A stretch of DNA of 64,000 nucleotides, taken from Mycobacterium gallinarum. Its GTDB lineage: Bacteria > Actinomycetota > Actinomycetes > Mycobacteriales > Mycobacteriaceae. Shown piece after piece: positions 30,028-37,539 of this stretch. Where the stretch lies: contig NZ_AP022601.1 in assembly GCF_010726765.1 (NCBI RefSeq), positions 2,542,001 to 2,606,000 of the forward strand, read 5' to 3'. Positions within the stretch are counted from its first letter, which is position 1. Each line of letters opens with the position of its first letter. The notes beneath the pieces are model-generated. The model made no database searches. It saw nothing but the letters and a program-made list of their open reading frames with translations, and had not been told where the DNA came from. Made by a program: the position numbers and the translations under genes.

Positions 30028-30814
30028 TGCCCGCACACCGGCGCAGGAGCTCGCTCAGCAAGCCGCCGGCTGGGTGGCCGGTGGCCACCGTCGCCAGCTG
30101 CCGCCGCAGCGACTCCTCCATGCGAATCGACAAGACGTGACCCCATAGCTCGCGGTAGTCCCTCGCCATCTGCCCCAGGTCGTCGAGCTCGCGCGGCTTA
30201 GGCCGATGGTCCTTCCCGAACTTCGCCTCGACGGAATCGCCAAGCGCTCGGACGAAGCCACTGACCAGGCCGTCGGCGGCGTCCCGCGACGACTCGTAGA
30301 TTCGCAGCAGCGCGCGGACGTAAAGCAGCTGATCGGACGTGCGGCCCAGAATCTCGGCGATCGACGGGTCGACGACGACGACGCTGCCGGCCCGTGCCTC
30401 GGCGAAGCCGAGTTCGATCAACTTTCGCGCCGCCTCACTGTCGGGATCGATGCGGACGGCACGGGGTTTTGGGGCCGGCTCACCGCCGGAGGGCCGTTGG
30501 TCGCCGGCGTCGGACGCACCGTCGGGTTCGTCGTTCGGCGTGGGCCCCAACAGTGCTCGCTGGATACCCAGGATGTCGGCCAGGTCGGCGCCTTGACGCA
30601 TGCTCGCGAAGAACTCGGCGATGTGGGCCGAGTTGAAGCCGCGGCGCAGCAGCTGGTTGATGGTGCGCAACTGTGACAGGTGGTAGTCGTCGTAGAACGC
30701 CGAACGGCCGACGCGGCGGGGCGCGTCGAGCAGCCCGCGTTCGCGGTAGGCGCGGATATTGCGGGCACTGACGCCGGATATCTGGGCGAGTTCTTCCAGA
30801 CGGTACTCAGCCAT
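30014..30814 (-). CDS. MerR-family transcriptional regulator
   Basis: The 266-residue protein has an N-terminal MerR winged helix (EYRLEELAQISGVSARNIRAYRERGLLDAPRRVGRSAFYDDYHLSQL, about 3-50). A dimerisation helix (about 55-95), a charged linker and a long C-terminal effector domain (about 120-266) follow. The effector domain has no cysteine cluster, so a metal ligand is unlikely. Being convergent with the polyamine-type transporter, it may control that operon, its own gene or the MFS gene across the divergent 333 bp region; the last is the best placed. Confidence 0.88.
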   Translation of the reverse strand: MAEYRLEELAQISGVSARNIRAYRERGLLDAPRRVGRSAFYDDYHLSQLRTINQLLRRGFNSAHIAEFFASMRQGADLADILGIQRALLGPTPNDEPDGASDAGDQRPSGGEPAPKPRAVRIDPDSEAARKLIELGFAEARAGSVVVVDPSIAEILGRTSDQLLYVRALLRIYESSRDAADGLVSGFVRALGDSVEAKFGKDHRPKPRELDDLGQMARDYRELWGHVLSIRMEESLRRQLATVATGHPAGGLLSELLRRCAGTTPG

Positions 30815-30821
30815 TGAAAAC

Positions 30822-30843
30822 CGCCCCGATCGACATCGGGGCG
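30822..30843. promoter_or_regulatory. Perfect 9 bp hairpin just upstream of the merR start
   Basis: CGCCCCGAT, loop CGAC, ATCGGGGCG lies 8 bp before the merR ATG. In the leader RNA it would sit at the ribosome site, as no purine-rich site is seen outside it. It may be a translational control hairpin or an autoregulatory operator. Confidence 0.5.
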
Positions 30844-31147
30844 CGGAGTAGCCGTGGACCGCGACGGTTCATCGCTCCACTCTAGCGCGCACGTGCAGAT
30901 TTAGCGAATGGTTACCTAACAGGAGAATGAGTATTTAGCTACTCCGGTAATGGGTTTCTATCTGCATATTTACCTCTGTGGTAATTTTTGATCATATTTG
31001 AATGCAACCTCTCAGCCAACTTTTTTCGTCGAGGCTGGCCGATCGGGTGAGTGATTTCACGGTTGACGGATTGGCTTCCTGAGCGGTCGTTGCGGGAGGA
31101 TGAATTTGGCAGACATTAAGACAAATCGGCGGTAGTGAGGTTTCGGC
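30844..31147. other. AT-rich divergent promoter region between merR and the MFS gene
   Basis: Positions 30901-31020 are clearly richer in A and T than the surrounding DNA. The region contains TTACC (30912) and GGTAA (30946) as a wide inverted pair and a compact palindrome TTACC-N5-GGTAA at 30970-30984 followed by T residues. These look like operator and promoter elements. A plus-strand GAGG lies shortly before the MFS GTG. Confidence 0.45.
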
Positions 31148-32425
31148 GTGCGTCCCTGGATCGTGTGGACCACCGGACTCTTCGCCTATATCGTCGCCGT
31201 CCTCGACCGCACCACGCTCGGGGTTTCCGGCCTGGACGCGGCCGACCGATTCACCGCAAGCCCCACCGTCTTGTCGGCGTTTGTGGTGCTGCAGGTCGTC
31301 GTCTACGCGGGCGCGCAGGTACCGGCCGGGCTACTGCTCGATCGGTTCGGTTCCAAAACGCTGATCGTCGCGGGTGCCACGCTGATGGCGTCGGGCCAGC
31401 TGGCGTTGGCCTTCACCGAATCCCTGCCGGTCGCGATCGGTGCGCGCGCGGTCGTCGGACTGGGGGACGCGTTCACCTTCATCTCCGTGCTGCGCCTGGT
31501 TCCGCATTGGTTCAGCCCCCGGCAGGTGCCGCTGGTCACGCAGCTGACCGGGATCTGCGGCCAGCTCGGCCAGGTGCTGTCCGCCATCCCGTTCTTCGCT
31601 CTGCTCGCCGGCTCGGGCTGGACCACCGCCTACGTCTCGGTGGCCGCGCTGGGAGTGCTGTCGATCATCCTCACCCTGCTGCTGGTCCAGGACACTCCCG
31701 AGGGCCGCATCGTCGAAGCCGAAGCCACGTCGCTGCGCGAAATACTGGTCAGCGTGAAAACGGTGTGGCTGCGACCGGGGACCCGGTTGGGCTTCTTCAC
31801 GCATATGGGCACACAGTTCTCGGTGACGGTGTTTGCGCTGATGTGGGGTGTGCCGTATCTGACTGTCGCTCAGGGTCTTTCGGCAACCATCGCAGGCACC
31901 TTGCTGACTCTGTCGGTGGTCGCCGCGATCTCTGCCGGCATTCTGGTCGGCATCTTCACCGGACGTCATCCGAACCGCAGGTCGCGGCTGGTGCTCTGCA
32001 TCATCGCCAGCAACGCCGTCATCTGGTCCGTGGTGTTGGCGCTGCCCGGCCGGGCGCCGCTGTGGCTACTGGTGGTTCTCGTGGTGGTCATCTCGGTCGG
32101 CGGCCCCGGATCGATGGTCGGGTTCGACTTCGCCCGAACCTTCAATCCTCGGGCCACGCTCGGCACCGCGTCGGGCATGGTCAACATGGGCGGTTTCATC
32201 GCGTCGCTGTTGGTCATGCAGTTCATGGGCGTCATCCTCGACGCGGTGGGCGACATCTCGTTCGAATCGTTTCGGCTGGCGTGGACGGTTCAGTACGCCG
32301 TCTGGGCGCTTGCGGTGGTGGGCATCCTCATCACGCGCCGCAAGGCGCGCGCCGTGATGCGGGCGGAGAACGCAAGTCCACATCTCGTGATCGAGGGTTT
32401 CGAACCGCATCCCGCGCCGCGATAG
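31148..32425 (+). CDS. MFS permease (ACS/nitrate-sulfonate-like major facilitator)
   Basis: The 425-residue protein has about 12 hydrophobic helices. The first is VWTTGLFAYIVAVLDRTTLGVSGLDAADRF, and the motif-A-like loop between helices 2 and 3 is LLLDRFGSKTLIVAGATLMA. The second half has FFTHMGTQFSVTVFALMWGVPYLTVAQG. The substrate cannot be told from sequence. The GTG at 31148 is used; the other plus-strand frame through here is a shadow. It diverges from merR and may be its target. Confidence 0.87.
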   Translation: MRPWIVWTTGLFAYIVAVLDRTTLGVSGLDAADRFTASPTVLSAFVVLQVVVYAGAQVPAGLLLDRFGSKTLIVAGATLMASGQLALAFTESLPVAIGARAVVGLGDAFTFISVLRLVPHWFSPRQVPLVTQLTGICGQLGQVLSAIPFFALLAGSGWTTAYVSVAALGVLSIILTLLLVQDTPEGRIVEAEATSLREILVSVKTVWLRPGTRLGFFTHMGTQFSVTVFALMWGVPYLTVAQGLSATIAGTLLTLSVVAAISAGILVGIFTGRHPNRRSRLVLCIIASNAVIWSVVLALPGRAPLWLLVVLVVVISVGGPGSMVGFDFARTFNPRATLGTASGMVNMGGFIASLLVMQFMGVILDAVGDISFESFRLAWTVQYAVWALAVVGILITRRKARAVMRAENASPHLVIEGFEPHPAPR

Positions 32426-32431
32426 CTCCGA

Positions 32432-33679
32432 TCAAGCGGGTGTCGCCTTCTCCTTGGCACGGTGATGGCCAAGCAGTTCGTATCCGATCACCGTCACCAG
32501 CGGCGCCAATGTGACGACCAGCAGACAGTTCGCCATCGAACGGCCCGAATCGGCCAGCCACACCGCAACGGCCAGCACCACGGCGGTGAGTCCCAGCAGC
32601 AGCACGAGAACGGGTTCTGCCTTGCGCACGATCACCATGTAGAGCGCGTAGATAGAGGCGATGTACAGCCCAACCGGCACAGCGACAGTCAAGACGGTCT
32701 CGGCCGCACTCAGTTTCGAGTGGTGCTCGATGTAGTAGGCGGCGGCGTGCAGACCGGCGCCCGTTGCCACGATGGCGCCGTACATCACGATCGGCAGGTA
32801 CCCGAACCAAAACGAGCGGTCGGGGTGGGCGTGCAGCAGTTCGGCGTGCGGCACCACGAAATACGACCACCACATGCCAAACGTGAGCCCCACGCCTGCG
32901 ACGGCGACGAACGCGGCGTCGAACGTCCAGCCCTGCGCGCCGACCACGGCCGACAACGACGCCACCGTTCCGACCACACCTTCGCCGAGAGCGATGATCG
33001 CCAGCAGGCCGTAGCGTTCGGCAATGTGGTGCGCGTGCCACGGGGTGCCGCCCCTGCGGGTCTCGGCCAACAGCGGGCCCAGAGTCTCCACCCCGATCAG
33101 GAGTGCGACCACGATGAGCGTCACCGGAACCGACGTGTGCAGCAGCAGGGCGGCCAACCAGCCGACCTGTGCGAGGGTCACCCACAGCGCGTAGGTCAGG
33201 CACGCCGGCCGGTGTTCGGGGTCTTGGCTGGCCGCGCGTAACCACTGCCCCACCAGGGCAATTCGCATGACGATGTACCCGCCCACCATGACGCGGTTGT
33301 CGACGTGCTGGCCGTGTTCGATCGAGGCGAACATCGGCGGGAAGCCGAGCGCCATGATGATGACGCCGACCATCTGCAGCATCGTCATCAGCCGGTAGAC
33401 CCAGTCGTCGGTGTCATACGCCGAGGCGAACCAGCTGAAGTTGATCCACGCCCAGCACACCGAGAACGTGGCGAGGGAGAAGCCGAGCAGGCCCGCGCCG
33501 ATATGATTTTCGGCCAGGAGGTGGGCGAACTCATTGGCGGCGATGCCGAACGCGATGACGAACGTCAGGTCGAACAGCAGCTCCAGCGGCGTCGCAACAC
33601 GGTGCTGTTCGTCGGGGTCACGACCCGTCATCCGGCGCACCCGGTGGTGGATGATCGTCGGTCGCTGCGCTTCAGTCAT
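32432..33679 (-). CDS. LtrA-family membrane protein (low temperature requirement A)
   Basis: The 415-residue protein has ten or more hydrophobic segments. The family hallmark near the N-terminus is ATPLELLFDLTFVIAFGIAANEFAHLL, and HIAERYGLLAIIALGEGVVGTVASL is the second conserved block. LtrA was named from a Listeria cold-growth mutant; its activity is unknown. The stop lies 6 bp from the stop of the convergent MFS gene. Confidence 0.9.
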   Translation of the reverse strand: MTEAQRPTIIHHRVRRMTGRDPDEQHRVATPLELLFDLTFVIAFGIAANEFAHLLAENHIGAGLLGFSLATFSVCWAWINFSWFASAYDTDDWVYRLMTMLQMVGVIIMALGFPPMFASIEHGQHVDNRVMVGGYIVMRIALVGQWLRAASQDPEHRPACLTYALWVTLAQVGWLAALLLHTSVPVTLIVVALLIGVETLGPLLAETRRGGTPWHAHHIAERYGLLAIIALGEGVVGTVASLSAVVGAQGWTFDAAFVAVAGVGLTFGMWWSYFVVPHAELLHAHPDRSFWFGYLPIVMYGAIVATGAGLHAAAYYIEHHSKLSAAETVLTVAVPVGLYIASIYALYMVIVRKAEPVLVLLLGLTAVVLAVAVWLADSGRSMANCLLVVTLAPLVTVIGYELLGHHRAKEKATPA

Positions 33680-33801
33680 GTGGTCTGTCCTTTCCGGCTA
33701 CATTTCACCGCATCCCCTGGCGAGGCACCGCACGACATCGGTGAGATATGGAGTAGCGCACTACTCACGCCCTGGCGGGTAGCGGGATCCACGATCGAAA
33801 C

Positions 33802-34302
33802 GTGGACCAGTTCTCAGTGAGCCTGCTCGGCGACTTCGCGGTGTATCACGGCGATCGGCACGTCACCCTGCCTCCCGCCTCTCAACGGCTTGTCGCGCTC
33901 GTCGCGATGAAGCGCAAACCTGTGCACCGCCTCTGGGTGTGCACCAAGCTCTGGCCGAACGTCCATCTCCCCAAGGCCGTCGCGAGCCTGCGATCGGCGC
34001 TGTGGCGCCTCCGGCCCGCCGGCGCCGGGCCCCTGCTGACGGTGGATCCGCAGTACCTTCAGCTCTCTCCAGACGTCTACGTCGACTTTCACCACTCGGC
34101 CGATCTCATCGAGCTGCTGCTCGACGACAATGCCGACGCACAGTTGATGGCCGACTTGCTTCCGCTGCTTCGGGCGGGCGACCTCCTCGACAGGTGGTTC
34201 GAGCAGTGGGTCATCAGCGATCGCGACCACTACCACCTCAAGCGCAAGACGGCTCTGCAGATGATCGCCGACCGCTGCGCCGCCGAACCGAGGACCCCGT
34301 GA
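33802..34302 (+). CDS. SARP/BTAD-type DNA-binding domain protein, short form
   Basis: The 166-residue protein begins FSVSLLGDFAVYHGDRHVTLPPASQRLVALVA, the start of the OmpR-like winged helix of SARP regulators. The helix KAVASLRSALWRLR and wing PQYLQLSPDVYVDF complete it (about 1-100). A short helical segment follows instead of a full bacterial transcriptional activation domain, so this is a truncated or minimal SARP. GTG start. Its stop overlaps the start of a 38-codon membrane peptide (GTGA). Target genes are unknown. Confidence 0.8.
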   Translation: MDQFSVSLLGDFAVYHGDRHVTLPPASQRLVALVAMKRKPVHRLWVCTKLWPNVHLPKAVASLRSALWRLRPAGAGPLLTVDPQYLQLSPDVYVDFHHSADLIELLLDDNADAQLMADLLPLLRAGDLLDRWFEQWVISDRDHYHLKRKTALQMIADRCAAEPRTP

Positions 34303-34415
34303 ACGCGTTCTGGGTGGTGAGCATCTCGGTCTGCGTTCCGCTCGCCGCGATCGGCCTGTACAACCTGCAGGTGCGCCTGGAGCGGTGGGACCACGACCGG
34401 CACGCAGAAGACTGA
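34299..34415 (+). CDS. 38-residue membrane peptide coupled to the SARP-type gene
   Basis: The peptide begins MNAFWVVSISVCVPLAAIG, a single membrane helix (about 4-22), followed by LYNLQVRLERWDHDRHAED, a charged amphipathic tail. The GTG at 34299 overlaps the upstream TGA, so it is translated by coupling. It is too short for most gene finders. It might anchor or regulate the upstream DNA-binding protein, but I recognise no family. Confidence 0.6.
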   Translation: MNAFWVVSISVCVPLAAIGLYNLQVRLERWDHDRHAED

Positions 34416-34500
34416 CGGTCGACCGGGGGGTCAGACCTTGCGAACTGGCCGGGGCAACAGCGCACCGCGGCGGGACGGTCCGCAGTGACAAGATGACAGC

Positions 34501-35214
34501 ATGAGCGCAAGGCCGGGCCCCGACGCCGTCGCCGTCGTCTTGGCAGCCGGTCTGGGAACCCGGGTCGGCGCCGACGGTAACAAGGCCTATCTGCGGATCG
34601 CAGGCCGCTCCATGGTGGCGTGGTCGATCGACACGTTGACACGAGTGCCCGAGATCGCTCGCACCGTGCTGGTGTTCCGGCGCGGAGAGTACGAGTTGGC
34701 CAGGGATACGCTGCAGAGTGAAGTACCAACGGCCACAGTCGAGTTCGTCGAGGGAGGCGACACCAGGCACGCGTCGGAGTCCAATGTGCTGCGGTATCTT
34801 GCCACCGACATCGACTCTGGGGCCGTCGACGTCGTCATCATCCACGATGCCGCCCGGCCGGTCGCCGGGCCGGACATGTTCGTCACCGCGCTGTCGGTCG
34901 CCCGCGAGTTCGGTGGCGCCATCCCCGCGCTGCCGGTCGCGGATGTGATTCGCACCCGCGGCCATGACGTCGAATTGTTGGCCGGCTCCGCAGCATTGGT
35001 GCGCGTCCAGACCCCCCAGGCCTTTCGCGCAGCGACGCTGCTGCAGGCATACCGCGCGGCCGAACGTGAAGGGTTCGAGGGGACGGACACATCGTCGTGC
35101 GTGGAAGCGTTCACCGATGTCGAGGTCCGCACCTTCCGCGGCGAACAGCGCAACCTCAAGGTGACCTACGCTGCGGACATCGCGGTCGCCGAACGCCTTC
35201 TCACGCGCCGCTGA
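34501..35214 (+). CDS. IspD-family cytidylyltransferase (IspD/TarI-like)
   Basis: The 237-residue protein has the nucleotide-binding loop VVLAAGLGTRVGADGNKAYLRIAGR (a variant of AAGxGxRxGxxxPK), the mid motif VIIHDAARPV and VQTPQAF plus TDTSSCVEAF near the C-terminus, all standard for the MEP cytidylyltransferase family. The mycobacterial housekeeping ispD normally sits with ispF, which is not here, so this is probably a paralogue using another alcohol phosphate as acceptor. It is convergent with, and overlaps by 14 bp, a second degenerate relative. Confidence 0.82.
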   Translation: MSARPGPDAVAVVLAAGLGTRVGADGNKAYLRIAGRSMVAWSIDTLTRVPEIARTVLVFRRGEYELARDTLQSEVPTATVEFVEGGDTRHASESNVLRYLATDIDSGAVDVVIIHDAARPVAGPDMFVTALSVAREFGGAIPALPVADVIRTRGHDVELLAGSAALVRVQTPQAFRAATLLQAYRAAEREGFEGTDTSSCVEAFTDVEVRTFRGEQRNLKVTYAADIAVAERLLTRR

Positions 35215-35896
35215 TCCTGCTCGCGATGATCGCTTCGACGAACTCGGCGTCCTCGGGCAGCTCGGCACGGAACGCATCGGGGTCACCGTCGACGAAGGTG
35301 ACGGGCACCGCGGCATCGATGGCCACCGCGATCTCGTCGAAGTCTGCCGACGCGCCCCGTTCGAGCAGTCCGGCCAACGCGTCGACGGTGAAACCGCGCG
35401 GATATTGGACGGCGCGCAACACCGACCGATCGACGGTGGCGGTGATCGACCCGTGTCCGTCGACGGCCTTGACACTGTCGGTCACCGCCAGTGCCGGCAT
35501 CACGACTGCGCCACCACAGCGCATGCCTTCGACGACACGGGCGGCAAGGTCGGCCGGCGCCAACGGTGTGGCGATGTCGTAGACGAGCACGTGGCTCGTC
35601 GAGAACGCCGCTCGCTGCAGATATTCCAGCGCCGCGCCGAGACAGTCGGCCCTGTGAGCCAATCCACCTACCGCCGCGACACTCACCGCTGCCAGATCCC
35701 GGGACGCGAGAGCGGTGCGCACGTCGCCGACAAGCGACGCGGCAGTGGCGATGACAGTCCGACTCGGTTCTTCCACCGTGTCGAGCATCGATCGCACGAT
35801 TCGGGGCAACGGCGGCTCGGTCCCCACCGATAGGAATGCTGCCGCCGGGTTGTCGACGACCGAAACCGGCAGCGGCACAACGGCCGAAAGCTCCAC
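35201..35896 (-). CDS. Degenerate IspD-like protein without nucleotide-binding loop
   Basis: The 231-residue protein aligns by eye with the IspD fold: HVLVYDIATPLAPADL in place of the DAARP motif, AVVMPALAVTDSVKAVDGHG in place of the ALPVADVIR block and VQYPRGFTVDAL in place of QTPQAF. The N-terminal glycine-rich nucleotide loop is absent (VVPLPVSVVDNPAAAFLSV). It therefore probably cannot bind CTP in the usual way and may be a regulatory partner of the neighbouring enzyme. GTG start. It lies 12 bp downstream of the Mce-associated gene pair and may share their transcript. Confidence 0.65.
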   Translation of the reverse strand: MELSAVVPLPVSVVDNPAAAFLSVGTEPPLPRIVRSMLDTVEEPSRTVIATAASLVGDVRTALASRDLAAVSVAAVGGLAHRADCLGAALEYLQRAAFSTSHVLVYDIATPLAPADLAARVVEGMRCGGAVVMPALAVTDSVKAVDGHGSITATVDRSVLRAVQYPRGFTVDALAGLLERGASADFDEIAVAIDAAVPVTFVDGDPDAFRAELPEDAEFVEAIIASRISGA

Positions 35897-35908
35897 TTTC
35901 GCGCGCCG

Positions 35909-36562
35909 CTAGACCGGGTCGAAGGTGTTGATCAACCAGCGGCCGTCGATCTTCTTCAGTCCGACCTTGACGCTGCTCGCTGCGAACGAGCCGTCCGGAT
36001 TCTCCTTGCTGGTGGTGACCTGGTTTACGAACACCAACACCGTGGCGGAGTCGGGTTGCATATCTGACACCGCTGCCCGCACTACCGATGCGGCCGTCTT
36101 GACCTGCTTTTCCTTGGCCGCGGGAGTGACGATCTGCTCGGTGAATTGCGTGTAATACGAGAGAAAGTCGCCGGTCAGATTCGACTTGGCGGCGGCGAAG
36201 TCCTTGTCGAGAGACTCCGGCGAATACGACAACAACGCCACGGTGCCGTTTTTCGCGGCTTCCAGAGCGACGTTCGTTGCGTCCGCGTTGGTCTGCTGGT
36301 CTATCCGGTACTGAGAGAAGTACAGCCACCCGGCAACGCCGGCGGAGGCAACCAGTGCGACCGCGACGAGGATGGCCCCGATATTTCGGCGGACGATGCC
36401 CCGGTCGCCGCCGCGCGCGGGCTTCTCATCGGATACCTTCTCGGCGGTGCCGTCGCTGGAATCGTCTGTCGATTCGCCGGACTCAGTGATCTCGACGGCT
36501 TGGCTACTTTCCTCGGCGGTCGGGTCGTCCGCCGGCACTGTGGTGTTCTCGTCGGCGCTCAT
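35909..36562 (-). CDS. Mce-associated membrane protein 2
   Basis: The 217-residue protein has an acidic cytoplasmic N-terminus (about 1-55), a membrane helix (NIGAILVAVALVASAGVAGWLYF) and an outer domain with the Mas signature: ALEAAKNGTVALLSYSPESLDKDFAAAKSNLTGDFLSYYTQF, then a SnoaL/NTF2-like beta-sheet ending KKIDGRWLINTFDPV. Mas proteins stabilise or assist Mce transporters. The ATG at 36562 overlaps the preceding stop (ATGA). Here the pair is about 12 kb from the mceF end of the mce operon. Confidence 0.87.
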   Translation of the reverse strand: MSADENTTVPADDPTAEESSQAVEITESGESTDDSSDGTAEKVSDEKPARGGDRGIVRRNIGAILVAVALVASAGVAGWLYFSQYRIDQQTNADATNVALEAAKNGTVALLSYSPESLDKDFAAAKSNLTGDFLSYYTQFTEQIVTPAAKEKQVKTAASVVRAAVSDMQPDSATVLVFVNQVTTSKENPDGSFAASSVKVGLKKIDGRWLINTFDPV

Positions 36563-37395
36563 GGCACGAACTCGACTTTCGCCATCTTGATCTGTCCGCC
36601 GTCCACTCGTTCCAGGCTGACCTGCAGTCGCCATGCGCGCGGCTCTTGTTTGGCGCCTGAGGAATTGGTCACGCGGGAGGTGGCCGCAACCAGCACGACC
36701 GCCTGATTCGGGGTCATCGATTCGACGGCGGCGGCAGTGACCGTGACGTCGGTGATGACTTTCGAATCCTGAGCGACCTTGACGAAATCCGCAGCCTGGT
36801 CTTCGAAGTCCGCTTTGAACTGGCCGGTGGTGTTCTCGATGATGCGCTGAACGTTGTCTTCGGCGGTGTTGAAGTCCAGCGACATCAGCGTCACGACTCC
36901 CTGCCGGCCGGCGGCGGCGAACTCTGCATTGAGCTGTTGATTCTCGGTTGCCTTCCGGTGCTCGTTCACCATGAGCACGCTGGCGGTTATCAATGCGGCG
37001 GTGCAGAGGACCGCGAGTGTCATCGCCACCACCTTGACGATGAGCCCCCAGCGGCGTCCCTTCGGAGCGGCCTCCTGGTCGTAATCAACGGCAGCGCCCT
37101 CGACGGCGGCCTGGGTCTCCACCGCTTCATCCGCCGCGACCTCGTCGTCGGCCTGGTTCTCCGCGTCGGCCTCGGCTTTGGCTTTGGCTTCGGCCTCCTG
37201 CGCCTCGCGACGCAACCGGATCGCCTTTGCCTTCGCGCGCGCCGCGGCGGCAGCGGCTTCGGCCTCGGCCGCCTCGGCTTCGGCCTCCTCGGCCAGTGTC
37301 AGCGCATCGTCGGTCGTGCCGTCCGCCTCCAGTGGCGGTTCCACGGCGCGCTGATCAGTGTCGGTCGCCGACGCGCGGCGCCTGAATGACGGCAC
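36559..37395 (-). CDS. Mce-associated membrane protein 1 with coiled-coil N-terminus
   Basis: The 278-residue protein starts MPSFRRRASATD at a GTG with AAGGAGG 5 bp upstream. Residues about 30-85 are an Ala/Glu/Lys-rich predicted coiled coil. A membrane helix (VKVVAMTLAVLCTAALITASVLMV, about 118-142) leads to a Mas outer domain with AAAGRQGVVTLMSLDFNTAEDNVQRIIENTTGQFKADFED. It is the first gene of the mas pair. An inverted repeat shared with other island promoters lies 35 bp upstream. Confidence 0.86.
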   Translation of the reverse strand: MPSFRRRASATDTDQRAVEPPLEADGTTDDALTLAEEAEAEAAEAEAAAAAARAKAKAIRLRREAQEAEAKAKAEADAENQADDEVAADEAVETQAAVEGAAVDYDQEAAPKGRRWGLIVKVVAMTLAVLCTAALITASVLMVNEHRKATENQQLNAEFAAAGRQGVVTLMSLDFNTAEDNVQRIIENTTGQFKADFEDQAADFVKVAQDSKVITDVTVTAAAVESMTPNQAVVLVAATSRVTNSSGAKQEPRAWRLQVSLERVDGGQIKMAKVEFVP

Positions 37396-37429
37396 AGCGA
37401 CCTCCTTGTCTGTATGTCCCACTACTTAC

Positions 37430-37444
37430 GAGAATGCCATTTTC
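37430..37444. promoter_or_regulatory. Island inverted repeat, copy upstream of the mas pair
   Basis: GAGAAT-GCC-ATTTTC, an inverted repeat with one mismatch between arms, lies 35 bp before the mas1 start. It matches the perfect copy at 40225-40239. Confidence 0.6.
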
Positions 37445-37539
37445 TTTTATTGCGTATCGCCGCGACGATACCCTCCACTCAAAGGCCGGACTGATGCCGC
37501 CCTTCCTGCGGAAATGCTATTTACACGCTGTGCACGCGC

